A stretch of 64,000 bases of DNA from Pseudoneobacillus rhizosphaerae. GTDB taxonomy: Bacteria > Bacillota > Bacilli > Bacillales > Cytobacillaceae. The DNA is taken from NCBI RefSeq assembly GCF_917563885.1, contig NZ_CAKJTG010000008.1, positions 1-64,000 on the forward strand, in the 5' to 3' direction. Positions 33,375 to 43,233 of the stretch are shown here, piece after piece. How positions within the stretch are numbered: position 1 is the first letter of the stretch; every line of letters begins with the position of its first letter. The position numbers and the translations under genes are program-made. The notes beneath the pieces were generated by a model. The model ran no database searches, was not told the origin of the DNA, and was given only the letters and a program-made list of their open reading frames with translations.

Positions 33375-35288
33375 GTGAAGATCCATATCGTTCAGAAAGG
33401 GGATACTCTTTGGAAGATTGCCAAGAAATATGGGGTCAATTTTGAAGAGTTAAAAAAAATGAATTCCCAGCTTAGTAACCCAGATATGATCATGCCCGGT
33501 ATGAAAATCAAAGTACCTACTACTGGAGGTTCGGTTAAAAAGGAAGCACCAATTTTAGGCGCGAAAAAAGAAATGCCAATTGCTCAGCATCCGATTGTAA
33601 AAGAACAGCCAAAGCCTTTACCTGTAGTGGAAGCACCGAAAAAGGAAGCGCCAATTAAGGAAGCTCCAATCATGCCAATAAAAGAAGCACCAATAGCACC
33701 GATAATGCCTCAACCAGTAATCCCAGATATCGACATTAACAACTATTATATGCTGAACATGGCACAAATGAATGTCCAGCAACCACAGCTTCCACCAAAA
33801 CCAACAAATATATTACCTGAAGTAAAAGAAGCACCAAAAAAGGAGGCTCCAATAGTGGAAGCACCGAAAAAGGAGGCTCCAATAGTAGAAGCACCGAAAA
33901 AGGAAGCTCCAATCAAAGAAGCACCAATTAAAGAAATACCAATCAAAGAAATTCCACAAGTGGAATCTCCAATCGAGCAACCAATAGTTCAGGAATATTG
34001 TGTTCCAGTTAGCCCAATTTTACCAGGATCGGGTCTATTTCCAGGATGGTGTCCACCACCACCTTGTCCACCAAGTATGCCATATCAACCGCAAGTCATG
34101 CCTTACGAACAATTCCCAGGTGATATGAATCTTGGAATGCTACCTGGAGTTGAAAATCCTACTTACTTAGCGGATATGGATGAATCAGATGACTTCATGC
34201 CACAAATGCCTTTGACTAATCCTATGGCTCAAAATCCAACTGCTGTTATGGGTGTTGAAGATTTTTCTCAAGAAAGTCCAATGGGAATGGAACCTGGAGG
34301 ATTTGGACCTATGGCAGATAACTGTTTCCCCTCATCTCCTGTTTTTCCAGAAGCTGGAGTAGGTTATGGTGGAGGATTTCCTGGAGTACCATTCGGAGGG
34401 CAACAAATGCCATTCCAACAACAACCATTCGGAGGCCAACAAATGCCATTTCAACAACCATATGGAGGGCAGCAAATGCCATTCCAACAACAACCATTCG
34501 GAGGGCAACAAATGCCATTCCAACAACAACCATATGGAGGGCAACAAATGCCATTCCAACAACCATATGTAGGGCAGCAAATGCCATTCCAGCCACAACC
34601 ATACGGAGGGCAGCAAATGCCATTCCAACAACCATATGGAGGGCAACAAATGCCATTCCAGCCACAACCATACGGAGGGCAGCAAATGCCATTCCAGCAA
34701 ATGCCATATGTAGGTCGCCAAATGGATATGCAACAGCAAATGCCGTTAGAAGACGAAAATCAAATGGAAATGCAGCAAATGCCTTTTGGAAACCAACAAA
34801 TGATGCAGCAAATGCCGTATGACCAACAATTCGGCGGACAGCAAATGCCGTACGACCAACAACAATTCGGCGGACAGCAAATGCCGTACGACCAACAACA
34901 ATTCGGCGGACAGCAAATGCCGTACGACCAACAACAATTCGGCGGACAACAAATGCCATTCCAGCAACAACAATTCGGGGGTCAACAAATGCCATATGAA
35001 TCACCTGAGTTTATGATGCAAGGACCAGGCGTTATTCCTGAACAAATGGGTATGCCGTTTAATGCTCCACATATGTCACCAGGAGGATTTAATTATGATT
35101 GTGGTTGTGGTGGTCCAAAGATTCAGCCTAGAGCACCAATAAACCCTTACGGTCAGGGAACTCCAGGAATATATACACCACCTTTTGGTTCACAAATGGG
35201 TCAGCAGAGACCATTTATGAACCCTTATGGTTATGGACCATCACCAGGTTCAGATAGAGGGTTTGACGAGAGTAGTGAATTTTATTGA
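33375..35288 (+). CDS. safA: Spore coat assembly protein SafA with expanded repeats
   Basis: SafA directs inner coat assembly around the spore. The 637-residue protein begins with a LysM domain (about 2-48: Ile-His-Ile-Val-Gln-Lys-Gly-Asp-Thr-Leu-Trp-Lys-Ile-Ala) that targets the cortex. A Lys-Glu-Ala-Pro-Ile repeat region follows (about 56-200). From about 335 to 545 there are Gly-Gly-Gln-Gln-Met-Pro-Phe-Gln-Gln and Gly-Gly-Gln-Gln-Met-Pro-Tyr-Asp-Gln repeats, then a Pro/Gly/Met-rich tail. B. subtilis SafA is 387 residues, so this copy is much longer. The GTG start follows AGGAGGGAAA. Gln and Lys abundance makes it a plausible transglutaminase substrate, as known for B. subtilis SafA. Confidence 0.92.
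   Translation: MKIHIVQKGDTLWKIAKKYGVNFEELKKMNSQLSNPDMIMPGMKIKVPTTGGSVKKEAPILGAKKEMPIAQHPIVKEQPKPLPVVEAPKKEAPIKEAPIMPIKEAPIAPIMPQPVIPDIDINNYYMLNMAQMNVQQPQLPPKPTNILPEVKEAPKKEAPIVEAPKKEAPIVEAPKKEAPIKEAPIKEIPIKEIPQVESPIEQPIVQEYCVPVSPILPGSGLFPGWCPPPPCPPSMPYQPQVMPYEQFPGDMNLGMLPGVENPTYLADMDESDDFMPQMPLTNPMAQNPTAVMGVEDFSQESPMGMEPGGFGPMADNCFPSSPVFPEAGVGYGGGFPGVPFGGQQMPFQQQPFGGQQMPFQQPYGGQQMPFQQQPFGGQQMPFQQQPYGGQQMPFQQPYVGQQMPFQPQPYGGQQMPFQQPYGGQQMPFQPQPYGGQQMPFQQMPYVGRQMDMQQQMPLEDENQMEMQQMPFGNQQMMQQMPYDQQFGGQQMPYDQQQFGGQQMPYDQQQFGGQQMPYDQQQFGGQQMPFQQQQFGGQQMPYESPEFMMQGPGVIPEQMGMPFNAPHMSPGGFNYDCGCGGPKIQPRAPINPYGQGTPGIYTPPFGSQMGQQRPFMNPYGYGPSPGSDRGFDESSEFY
33640..33975 (+). repeat. Lys-Glu-Ala-Pro coding repeats in safA
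   Basis: A degenerate 15- to 30-nt unit encodes Lys-Lys-Glu-Ala-Pro-Ile with or without Val-Glu-Ala-Pro. Several neighbouring copies around 33835-33920 are almost identical at DNA level, pointing to recent duplication. Confidence 0.8.
34384..34716 (+). repeat. Gly-Gly-Gln-Gln-Met-Pro-Phe coding repeats in safA
   Basis: Units of about 27-36 nt, each containing GGGCAACAAATGCCATTCCA or a close variant, are repeated about nine times. They encode Gly-Gly-Gln-Gln-Met-Pro-Phe-Gln-Gln with a short variable spacer. The minus strand is open through this array only because of the repeat. Confidence 0.88.
34817..34995 (+). repeat. 36-bp near-identical tandem repeats in safA
   Basis: The unit CAATTCGGCGGACAGCAAAT plus ATGCCGTACGACCAACAA-type sequence is repeated four to five times with almost no differences, encoding Phe-Gly-Gly-Gln-Gln-Met-Pro-Tyr-Asp-Gln-Gln-Gln. 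Such identity suggests recent expansion and possible copy-number variation between strains. Confidence 0.88.
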
Positions 35289-36255
35289 TAGGAAACGAGG
35301 AGACGAAAGTGAAAACACTCGTCTCCTCTCCTCTTTCCGAGAGCAGTTTCCGTATCAGATTAAAGAAATATATCCAATACGGAATCATGTATTTAAAATT
35401 AATACGACAAAAGGAGCCTTCATTTTAAAGGGCTATTCTTCTTACAGTCATTTAAAGCTTCAGGAGGCCTTTACAGCTAGTCTTCAAAAAGAAGGTTTTC
35501 ACAAAACTTATTCTTATTTTCAGTTTGATCAAGATCCAATTGTTTATAAAAATAATTTCTATGGATGCTTGCCATATATTGAACCCCACCATCGCTCTTT
35601 TTCTTTTGAAAATGAACAAGAAAGACATGAGGGCTTAAACCTTCTACACGAATTTCATCAGGTCACCAAAAATTCAGTTCAACGGTATCAAACGGTTTTA
35701 GCTGAATTTAATATTCAAAAAAAGTGGACTGAAAGATTTGCTGAATTTGTTCACAATATTCCTGCTGTATCGAAGTACATTCCGAAGGAGATTATTGCAA
35801 AATGGATAAATTGGGCAAACTGGTCTTTAGAGGGAATGAATAAATATTGCACTAGTATCGAAAAAGACCATCCAGTTATCCTTCACGGAGACGTAGCCCA
35901 TCATAATTTTTTAAGGAAAAAAGATGGGAAATTATTATTAATTGATTTTGACCTTATTAGTATTGGATCAAACCATATAGATTTATTACAATATGCTAAT
36001 CGCATATTGCCCTTTATTAATTGGGAATTAACTCAGTTTTATCATTATAAGAACTTTATTCCTCTTCTATCTAATCCAGTATATATTTACGCTTTAGTCT
36101 ATCCGACCGATTTATTTCGAGAGTGGAACCGAATTATTAGAGAAGGTACTGAAAAACATCCTTATAAACTTCAAATGGTAATGAATCAAAGTTTATTAAT
36201 GGTGAAATTAAGACAACAGTTTAATTTTGACTTAATGAAGCTGGTATCTTCCTAA
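35275..36255 (+). CDS. CotS/YutH-like kinase-fold protein, spore coat context
   Basis: The product belongs to the aminoglycoside phosphotransferase/CotS fold. It has Val-Ile-Leu-His-Gly-Asp-Val-Ala-His-His-Asn (catalytic loop) and Leu-Leu-Ile-Asp-Phe-Asp (metal-binding motif), with an N-lobe Lys in Phe-Ile-Leu-Lys-Gly-Tyr. From GTG 35275 it has 326 residues. The start is uncertain: the best ribosome binding site (GAGGAGA, 35297-35303) points to GTG 35309, which is in another frame and stops early. In-frame choices are GTG 35275, TTG 35263 or ATG 35227, all inside safA. Recognisable homology begins around Phe-Pro-Tyr-Gln-Ile-Lys (about 35340). Placement behind safA suggests a coat role. Confidence 0.75.
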   Translation: MNFIDRKRGDESENTRLLSSFREQFPYQIKEIYPIRNHVFKINTTKGAFILKGYSSYSHLKLQEAFTASLQKEGFHKTYSYFQFDQDPIVYKNNFYGCLPYIEPHHRSFSFENEQERHEGLNLLHEFHQVTKNSVQRYQTVLAEFNIQKKWTERFAEFVHNIPAVSKYIPKEIIAKWINWANWSLEGMNKYCTSIEKDHPVILHGDVAHHNFLRKKDGKLLLIDFDLISIGSNHIDLLQYANRILPFINWELTQFYHYKNFIPLLSNPVYIYALVYPTDLFREWNRIIREGTEKHPYKLQMVMNQSLLMVKLRQQFNFDLMKLVSS

Positions 36256-36298
36256 AACTGGTCGTAAATAACAGTTATGAAACCTCCTTTTGTCACAC

Positions 36299-36335
36299 AA
36301 GCTAAGGTTAAGCCACGTTAATGTGTGCTTAGCTT
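36299..36335 (+). other. Hairpin before the coxA-like gene
   Basis: AAGCTAAG (36299-36306) pairs perfectly with CTTAGCTT (36328-36335) around a 21-nt loop, ending 5 nt before the AAGGGGG ribosome binding site. It could be a weak terminator for the preceding gene or a leader structure. Confidence 0.4.
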
Positions 36336-36355
36336 TTGCGAAGGGGGTTCTTCAT

Positions 36356-37096
36356 TTGAATAAAAAATATTTAGTTCTTCCATTATCGGCAGTCATGGCA
36401 TTCGGTTTAACAGGTTGTGGAAATAACGATGAAGCAACGATAAATGGTAACGATCGAAATCATGCACAGCCAATGGGGTATTACTCAAATGAAAACCATA
36501 AAGGAAATGCGGGGATGTTAGAGGATAATGATGGCCCAGTTACAGAAATGATGGATCATACACTCGGCGCGGAGCGAAATAACAATACTCGTCTTCGAGT
36601 GGGGAATGAAAATCCAAATAATCCTACTCGCCCGATTGCTAATACGGATCGTAATCTTTTACAGCGTGACAACCGTTTTAGTCATTCAGATGCTAATTAT
36701 CATGGACATCTAAATGATAATACTATTAAAGCAAAAAGCTCTTACTACAATGCCTATGAAGGAGAGCTGACTGATAAAATCGGTAATGTCACAGGTGCTG
36801 TACCAAATGTGGAGGATGTCCGTTCTGTCACATATGGTAGTAATGTATTAATTGCCGTTGATTTGACGGATTATTCAAAAGAAGAAGCAACCAAAAAGGA
36901 TATTAAAGAGGCCGTTAAACCATACTTGAGAGGTCGTTCGGTAACGGTTGTTACTGATGAAGGTACGTTTAGCCGAATTCGAAATATCGATAATGACCTT
37001 CGAAATGGTGGACCAAGAGAAGATATTGATTTGGACATTAGAAATATGTTCAAAAATATTAAAAATAAGTTCACGAACGATCATTATAACCGTTAA
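36356..37096 (+). CDS. coxA: Sporulation lipoprotein, YhcN/YlaJ family (CoxA-like)
   Basis: The 246-residue product has a lipoprotein signal with the lipobox Leu-Thr-Gly-Cys21, an Asn/His-rich linker and a C-terminal YhcN/YlaJ-type domain (about 140-215: Val-Glu-Asp-Val-Arg-Ser-Val, later Val-Thr-Val-Val-Thr-Asp). The TTG start follows AAGGGGGTTC by about 7 nt; the open frame upstream to 36290 has no site and would bury the signal peptide. B. subtilis has coxA, a cortex lipoprotein, after safA. The gene name is inferred from that order. Confidence 0.78.
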   Translation: MNKKYLVLPLSAVMAFGLTGCGNNDEATINGNDRNHAQPMGYYSNENHKGNAGMLEDNDGPVTEMMDHTLGAERNNNTRLRVGNENPNNPTRPIANTDRNLLQRDNRFSHSDANYHGHLNDNTIKAKSSYYNAYEGELTDKIGNVTGAVPNVEDVRSVTYGSNVLIAVDLTDYSKEEATKKDIKEAVKPYLRGRSVTVVTDEGTFSRIRNIDNDLRNGGPREDIDLDIRNMFKNIKNKFTNDHYNR

Positions 37097-37104
37097 CAGT
37101 ATGT

Positions 37105-37138
37105 ACAAGGTTCCTCTTTGGAGGAATCTTGTTTTTTT
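37105..37138 (+). terminator. Terminator after the coxA-like gene
   Basis: ACAAGGTTCCTC (37105-37116) pairs with GAGGAATCTTGT (37121-37132) with one G-U around a TTTG loop, followed by seven T residues. Confidence 0.9.
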
Positions 37139-37215
37139 GTGTATGGATATAATAAGAAAATATTGGCTAAACTAGGATTAGTATTAGTGATTAATTTAAA
37201 AAGGGGTGAATCCGC

Positions 37216-37731
37216 ATGTTCCGTTCCCTTAGAAATGGGATATTGATCTGGTTCTTGTCCTTATTTGTAATTGTACTTATCCCTCAATTTGAAGCTAATG
37301 AGATGGTAAAAGAGCCTATACAAGTAGAGGTTATTTTACAACGGGCTTATTTAGATGGCGAAATTAGTGAAGAAAAGGTTATCGAAAAAATATGGTCGAT
37401 GGAACATTTCTGGGTAAAGTATGAACAGTGGGAATTAGTAGACACATTTGACAAGGGATTAATATTTAAAAAACAAATGGATGATATATCTCCTTTATTA
37501 AAGGCAAATGGTTATTTTGGAATTACGGATGATGGGACGTTAACCATTTTTAACGGTCGACCCCATCAAACAAATATCATTCAATCGTTTTTTCAGCTTA
37601 ATATTGAAAAGCTTGAGAGTCGTAAGCATCTCGAGCTAAAAGAAGGAATACCTATCAAAACGAAAGACCGATATGTAGATGTGTTAGAGACTTTTAAGCC
37701 CTACTATAAGCCAATAAAAATGAAACAATAA
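37216..37731 (+). CDS. bofC: Bypass-of-forespore protein C (BofC)
   Basis: BofC is a forespore-secreted protein that inhibits SpoIVB and so times SigK activation by SpoIVFB. The 171-residue protein has a signal peptide (about 1-28), a small ubiquitin-like first domain with Val-Ile-Leu-Gln-Arg-Ala-Tyr-Leu-Asp-Gly-Glu, and a C-terminal domain with Gly-Tyr-Phe-Gly-Ile-Thr-Asp-Asp-Gly-Thr-Leu. It lies before ruvAB as in B. subtilis. The start follows AAAGGGGTGA. It links functionally to spoIVFA/FB at 19-21 kb. Confidence 0.93.
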   Translation: MFRSLRNGILIWFLSLFVIVLIPQFEANEMVKEPIQVEVILQRAYLDGEISEEKVIEKIWSMEHFWVKYEQWELVDTFDKGLIFKKQMDDISPLLKANGYFGITDDGTLTIFNGRPHQTNIIQSFFQLNIEKLESRKHLELKEGIPIKTKDRYVDVLETFKPYYKPIKMKQ

Positions 37732-37742
37732 TAGATAAACAA

Positions 37743-37768
37743 AAAGCTGACTCCTACGAGCCAGCTTT
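37743..37768. terminator. Bidirectional terminator between bofC and the lipoprotein gene
   Basis: AAAGCTG (37743-37749) and CTC pair with GAG and CAGCTTT (37762-37768) around a short loop. A T-rich run follows on both strands. Confidence 0.75.
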
Positions 37769-37778
37769 ATTTTTGTGA

Positions 37779-38294
37779 TTATTTTTGAATGCCTGTAACA
37801 ATATACTTGTCGTCTTGTAGCTCTACATTATAAACTACATTTTCTGCAGTTGTTAACGTTCCAGCATTTGCATCGCCTTCAATCGTCACATCTTCTAATG
37901 TTGTCGCTTGTAACGGAGCGGTAAAGTAAGGATCTGCTTTCACGATAACTTGTCCTTCAGGAGTTTGTTCGGTTGTTGCATAGTAAGTGTAAATATCTTT
38001 AGCTACGTCTTCGCTGTAGTATTTAGAAAGAAATTCAACTGCCGAAGCTTCGTCAGGAAAGCTTGCATTTAGGACAGGTGTTGTTCCATCTGCTGCTACA
38101 TCATGATGGAAAACGTCATTTACTTTACCTTCAGCAACCCGAGTAGCATTATACATTTTTGATTTTACTTGATCAGTAAGTTCAGCTGTATTTTCCTCTT
38201 TATTATTGTCTGTGTTTTCTTCTTTATCTGCAGAACAACCAACTACGGCAAACATAAGTGTGAAAACAGCTAGTAAAGATAATAGTTTCTTCAT
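37779..38294 (-). CDS. Unknown lipoprotein
   Basis: I do not recognise the family. The 171-residue product has a lipoprotein signal peptide with Val-Val-Gly-Cys20, then an Asp/Glu/Asn-rich linker (about 21-42) and a compact domain of about 125 residues. The domain contains Tyr-Asn-Ala-Thr-Arg-Val and Phe-His-His-Asp. ATG 38294 is preceded by GGAGG at a good distance; the codon at 38309 lies in front of that site. It is transcribed alone, against its neighbours, and is probably a locus-specific insertion between bofC and ruvA. Codon use looks like the surroundings. Confidence 0.75.
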   Translation of the reverse strand: MKKLLSLLAVFTLMFAVVGCSADKEENTDNNKEENTAELTDQVKSKMYNATRVAEGKVNDVFHHDVAADGTTPVLNASFPDEASAVEFLSKYYSEDVAKDIYTYYATTEQTPEGQVIVKADPYFTAPLQATTLEDVTIEGDANAGTLTTAENVVYNVELQDDKYIVTGIQK

Positions 38295-38331
38295 GTTGTT
38301 GACCTCCATATACTGTAATAAAACCTTTCCT

Positions 38332-38361
38332 ATTATACAGAAAGTTCTAAAGAAAATGCAA
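38332..38361 (-). promoter_or_regulatory. Candidate promoter of the lipoprotein gene
   Basis: On the minus strand TTGCAT (38356-38361) and a perfect TATAAT (38332-38337) are 18 nt apart, about 40 nt before the start codon. Confidence 0.55.
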
Positions 38362-38394
38362 CTTTATTCTTATTATGTCTAAAAAAACACATTG

Positions 38395-38403
38395 TGGTAC
38401 AAT
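38395..38403 (+). promoter_or_regulatory. Extended -10 promoter of ruvA
   Basis: TGGTACAAT at 38395-38403 is an extended -10 element. It lies about 50 nt before the ruvA start, with no strong -35. Confidence 0.5.
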
Positions 38404-38451
38404 AGAATATTGAAAGTACCCTCGCAAGATAAAATAAAGGGGAGAAATAAA

Positions 38452-39066
38452 TTGTTTGATTTTATAAATGGAAAAATGAACTTTGTGAGTCCCGAATATG
38501 TAGTCCTAGAAAATAACGGAATAGGCTATTTAATTCATACACCAAACCCGTTTATTTATTCCGAAAAGCTTGGGAAAGAAACACTTATTTATACTTACTA
38601 TTACGTACGTGAAGACGTTATCGCACTCTATGGTTTTTCAAGTAGGGAGGAAAAGGCGTTATTTACGAACCTTTTAAATGTTTCAGGTATTGGTCCTAAA
38701 GGGGCACTAGCCATTCTTGCTTCTGGGCAGCCAGAACAGGTCGTTCAAGCAATTGAAAACGAAGATGAGAGTTTCCTAATTAAATTTCCTGGCGTTGGTA
38801 AAAAAACAGCAAGGCAAATGATTCTTGATTTAAAAGGAAAACTGCATAAGCTTGTTCCAGATTTGTTTCCTAATTTATTTTCACAGGATCAAATTTTACA
38901 TACTAGTCAAAGTGACACAACTGATGAATTAGAAGAAGCCATTTTAGCTTTAAAAGCCTTAGGATATGCAGAAAAGGAAATAAAAAAAGTGGTACCGGAG
39001 CTTAAAAAGCAAGAACTTTCAACTGACCAGTATATACGATTAGCATTACAAAAGCTGTTAAAATAG
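38452..39066 (+). CDS. ruvA: Holliday junction DNA helicase subunit RuvA
   Basis: RuvA binds Holliday junctions and loads RuvB. The 204-residue protein has the N-terminal OB fold, two helix-hairpin-helix motifs ([11 protein letters not shown] and Phe-Pro-Gly-Val-Gly-Lys-Lys-Thr-Ala) and the C-terminal RuvB-binding helix bundle. The TTG start 7 nt after GGGGAG gives the usual family N-terminus (Phe-Asp-Phe-Ile-Asn-Gly). Longer readings to 38392 overlap the promoter. Confidence 0.97.
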   Translation: MFDFINGKMNFVSPEYVVLENNGIGYLIHTPNPFIYSEKLGKETLIYTYYYVREDVIALYGFSSREEKALFTNLLNVSGIGPKGALAILASGQPEQVVQAIENEDESFLIKFPGVGKKTARQMILDLKGKLHKLVPDLFPNLFSQDQILHTSQSDTTDELEEAILALKALGYAEKEIKKVVPELKKQELSTDQYIRLALQKLLK

Positions 39067-39075
39067 GGTGATGAT

Positions 39076-40077
39076 ATGGATGAACGAATCATTTCAACTG
39101 AAGCTGACATTCAGGATGTAACCTTTGAACAAAGCTTAAGGCCACAAAATTTAAATCAATATATCGGGCAAAATAAAGTAAAGGAAAATCTCAAAGTGTT
39201 TATCGAGGCTGCAAAAATGCGTCAAGAAACGCTTGATCATGTCCTTTTATATGGACCACCTGGATTAGGTAAAACAACGTTGGCTACGATAATAGCAAAT
39301 GAAATGGGAGTCAATATTCGTACCACTGCAGGACCTGCAATTGAAAGGCCAGGGGATTTAGCTGCTATTCTTACTTCTTTAGAACCTGGTGACGTTTTAT
39401 TTGTTGATGAAATTCATCGATTGCCTAGAACGATAGAAGAAGTTTTATATCCGGCTATGGAAGACTTTTGTATTGATATTGTCATCGGGAAAGGTCCAAC
39501 AGCACGTTCAGTAAGACTTGATTTACCCCCATTCACCTTAGTTGGTGCGACTACAAGAGCAGGATCGATTTCGGCTCCATTAAGAGACAGGTTTGGCGTA
39601 TTAGCCAGACTAGAATATTATAGTGAAGAACAGTTAACAGATATTGTCATTCGTACAGCTGATATTCTTGAAACAAAGATTGATCCGCATGCTGCGAACG
39701 AGATTGCCAGAAGATCTCGAGGGACTCCTCGAATAGCGAATCGTCTATTACGTCGAGTCAGAGATTTTGCCCAGGTTCGGTCCAATGGAGACATTGAACT
39801 GAAACTAGCAACATACGCCCTTGAACTTCTACAAATTGACCGTTTAGGATTGGATCATATTGACCATAAATTGCTTAAGGGTATAATTGAAAGATTTAGA
39901 GGCGGTCCTGTTGGTTTAGAAACCATTGCAGCTTCCATTGGTGAAGAGTCCCAAACGATTGAAGATGTATACGAGCCTTATTTATTACAGATTGGTTATT
40001 TACAAAGAACTCCTCGTGGTCGAGTGGTAACGGAGGCCGTGTATCGTCACTTTCATATGGAGGTACCAACTGAATGA
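39076..40077 (+). CDS. ruvB: Holliday junction branch migration ATPase RuvB
   Basis: RuvB forms hexameric rings that drive branch migration. The 333-residue AAA+ protein has Gly-Pro-Pro-Gly-Leu-Gly-Lys-Thr-Thr (Walker A), Val-Asp-Glu-Ile-His-Arg-Leu (Walker B), Gly-Ala-Thr-Thr-Arg-Ala-Gly (sensor 1) and a winged-helix C-terminus with Thr-Pro-Arg-Gly-Arg. It is 9 nt after ruvA. RuvC is absent, as normal in Firmicutes. Confidence 0.98.
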   Translation: MDERIISTEADIQDVTFEQSLRPQNLNQYIGQNKVKENLKVFIEAAKMRQETLDHVLLYGPPGLGKTTLATIIANEMGVNIRTTAGPAIERPGDLAAILTSLEPGDVLFVDEIHRLPRTIEEVLYPAMEDFCIDIVIGKGPTARSVRLDLPPFTLVGATTRAGSISAPLRDRFGVLARLEYYSEEQLTDIVIRTADILETKIDPHAANEIARRSRGTPRIANRLLRRVRDFAQVRSNGDIELKLATYALELLQIDRLGLDHIDHKLLKGIIERFRGGPVGLETIAASIGEESQTIEDVYEPYLLQIGYLQRTPRGRVVTEAVYRHFHMEVPTE

Positions 40078-40280
40078 CTGGATTGGCAAAAATAATAATG
40101 GTTTTAGGCGCCATCATCTTTATTATAGGTTTTCTTATGCAGTTTATTAATATCGGAAAGCTCCCAGGTGATATTGTTATTAAAAAAGGAAATACGACCT
40201 TTTATTTTCCAGTCGTTACATCAATACTAATAAGTGTGATCTTATCAGCAATTTTTTATTTTATCGGCAAATTTCGTTAA
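40074..40280 (+). CDS. DUF2905 small membrane protein
   Basis: This 68-residue protein has two membrane segments with the DUF2905 motif Gly-Lys-Leu-Pro-Gly-Asp-Ile between them. Its ATG overlaps the ruvB stop by 4 nt, so translation is coupled. Members of this family (YrzS in B. subtilis) follow ruvB in many Bacilli. The function is unknown. Confidence 0.92.
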   Translation: MTGLAKIIMVLGAIIFIIGFLMQFINIGKLPGDIVIKKGNTTFYFPVVTSILISVILSAIFYFIGKFR

Positions 40281-40302
40281 ACAAAAAGTAGTAGGTGAAG
40301 AA

Positions 40303-41331
40303 ATGAAAGTAGAATTATTTGATTTTGAATTACCAGAAAGTCAAATTGCCCAAGTACCTTTAGAAGATCGAACCGCAAGTAGGTTAATGGTTTTAAATAA
40401 AGATACTGGTGATATTGAACATACAACCTTTGGGCATGTAAAAAACTTCCTTCAAAAAGGAGATTGTCTTGTCCTAAATGATACAAGGGTGCTTCCAGCG
40501 AGGCTTTTTGGAATCAAACAAGACACAGGAGCAAAGGTAGAAGTTCTTTTGTTAAAGCAAATAGAAGGAGATTGTTGGGAAACACTCGTAAAACCAGCAA
40601 AACGTCTAAAAGTAGGAACTACACTACAATTTGGTGATGGGTTATTAACTGCGACCTGTATCGGCACTTCAGAACATGGGGGAAGAACTTTAGAATTTCA
40701 TTATGAAGGTATCTTTTATGAAGTTCTAGATTCTTTAGGCGAAATGCCATTACCACCATACATAAAGGAACAACTTGATGACCGTGAACGGTACCAGACT
40801 GTTTTTGCAAAGGAACGAGGCTCTGCTGCTGCTCCAACTGCAGGTTTGCATTTTACGGAAAAGTTATTGGATGAAATTCGTGGTATGGGTGTTCACGTTG
40901 CTTTTATTACGTTGCATGTCGGCTTAGGAACCTTTAGACCTGTCAGTGTCGATGATATTAATGAACATGAAATGCATGCGGAATATTACCAAATGACCGA
41001 AGGCACAGCACGTCTATTGAACGAGGTTCGTGAAAAAGGTGGCAGAATTATAACAGTAGGAACCACTTCAACGAGAACGCTAGAAACGATAGCTAGAGAT
41101 CATGATGGCCGTTTTCAAGAAGCAAGCGGATGGACAGATATTTTTATTTACCCAGGACATGAATGGAAAGCTATTGATGGAATGATTACTAATTTTCATT
41201 TGCCTAAATCGACCTTAATTATGCTTATTAGCGCTTTAGCAGGTCGAGAAAATGTATTAAATGCCTATAACACAGCAGTCCAACAAGGCTATCGGTTTTT
41301 CAGCTTTGGAGATGCAATGCTCATTATATAA
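40303..41331 (+). CDS. queA: S-adenosylmethionine:tRNA ribosyltransferase-isomerase
   Basis: QueA transfers the ribosyl part of SAM onto preQ1 in tRNA to make epoxyqueuosine. The 342-residue protein begins with [11 protein letters not shown] and contains Asn-Asp-Thr-Arg-Val, Ala-Ala-Pro-Thr-Ala-Gly-Leu-His-Phe and Asn-Phe-His-Leu-Pro-Lys-Ser-Thr-Leu. It pairs with tgt 27 nt downstream. Confidence 0.97.
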   Translation: MKVELFDFELPESQIAQVPLEDRTASRLMVLNKDTGDIEHTTFGHVKNFLQKGDCLVLNDTRVLPARLFGIKQDTGAKVEVLLLKQIEGDCWETLVKPAKRLKVGTTLQFGDGLLTATCIGTSEHGGRTLEFHYEGIFYEVLDSLGEMPLPPYIKEQLDDRERYQTVFAKERGSAAAPTAGLHFTEKLLDEIRGMGVHVAFITLHVGLGTFRPVSVDDINEHEMHAEYYQMTEGTARLLNEVREKGGRIITVGTTSTRTLETIARDHDGRFQEASGWTDIFIYPGHEWKAIDGMITNFHLPKSTLIMLISALAGRENVLNAYNTAVQQGYRFFSFGDAMLII

Positions 41332-42498
<1,167 letters not shown>

Positions 42499-42527
42499 TA
42501 ATTCAAACTTGAAAGGAGGGGAAAAGA

Positions 42528-42791
42528 ATGGAAGGAATGTTAGGAACAGTTGGACCATTAATACTAATGTTTGTGTTATTTTACTTTTTATTAATCCGTC
42601 CACAACAAAAACGTACAAAAGCAGTTCAACAAATGCAGAGTGGTTTGAAAAAGGGCGATCGCGTAGTAACAATCGGTGGCTTACACGGCTTTGTTGATGC
42701 AATTGACGAGGATACAGTTGTGATTAAATGTGGAGATGGAAGTCGTCTTACATACGATCGTAATGCTATCAGAGATGTTAAACCTGAATAA
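42528..42791 (+). CDS. yajC: Sec translocon accessory protein YajC
   Basis: This 87-residue bitopic protein has one N-terminal membrane segment followed by Ile-Arg-Pro-Gln-Gln-Lys-Arg and a small domain starting Gly-Asp-Arg-Val-Val-Thr-Ile-Gly-Gly-Leu. It associates with SecDF, encoded nearby at 46185. AAAGGAGGGG precedes the start. Confidence 0.96.
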   Translation: MEGMLGTVGPLILMFVLFYFLLIRPQQKRTKAVQQMQSGLKKGDRVVTIGGLHGFVDAIDEDTVVIKCGDGSRLTYDRNAIRDVKPE

Positions 42792-42792
42792 T

Positions 42793-42832
42793 ACAAAAAG
42801 GAAGCAGTCAAAAGTGACTGCTTCCTTTTTGT
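42793..42832. terminator. Bidirectional terminator after yajC
   Basis: A perfect 18-bp stem (42793-42810 with 42815-42832) has an AAAG loop. Its A-rich and T-rich ends serve both yajC and the convergent gene. Confidence 0.95.
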
Positions 42833-42843
42833 ACTATTTAGGT

Positions 42844-43233
42844 TTAAGCTTTTCGCGAAGTTGTCATATTAACTCCCAAAATACCACCCATCATTGCTAC
42901 CAGCATATAACAAGTATGATAAATAACTTGTTCAACTGTAAATAAACTATCGTGTCCTAAATATCCAAATAAGAAAACAATCAATGAATACAATAAACCT
43001 GTTCCACCGCCTAATAGCCAACCCTTTGCTTTGCCCTTTCCACCTGAAACGAACCCACCTACAAATAAGGAAACAAAGGAAACAGCTGTCACAATGAACT
43101 GCAACGAAGCTTCGGCTGTTGAAGTAAAACGTAGAATTAATGAAAAAATCAAACTACTAATAACCGCAACCAAAAAGATAACTACAACTCCGTACAAAAT
43201 CGAAATACCCATATTTTTAGATTCGATTGTCAT
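42844..43233 (-). CDS. TIGR04086-type membrane protein (YrzE-like)
   Basis: The 129-residue protein has four hydrophobic segments with a Gly-rich segment (Phe-Val-Gly-Gly-Phe-Val-Ser-Gly-Gly-Lys) after the second, as in the TIGR04086 family. It lies in the position of B. subtilis yrzE, after yajC and opposite to it. ATG 43233 is the likely start although AAGGGAG is only about 3 nt away; GTG 43251 or ATG 43212 are possible. The function is unknown. Confidence 0.85.
   Translation of the reverse strand: MTIESKNMGISILYGVVVIFLVAVISSLIFSLILRFTSTAEASLQFIVTAVSFVSLFVGGFVSGGKGKAKGWLLGGGTGLLYSLIVFLFGYLGHDSLFTVEQVIYHTCYMLVAMMGGILGVNMTTSRKA

Noticed and set aside
34309-35004. Long open frames on the minus strand and in another plus frame across safA
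   Set aside because: They arise from the tandem repeats of safA, have no ribosome binding sites, and show the same repeat in every frame.
37141-37170. SigG-type promoter before bofC
   Set aside because: GTATG is present, but no acceptable -10 lies at the right distance.
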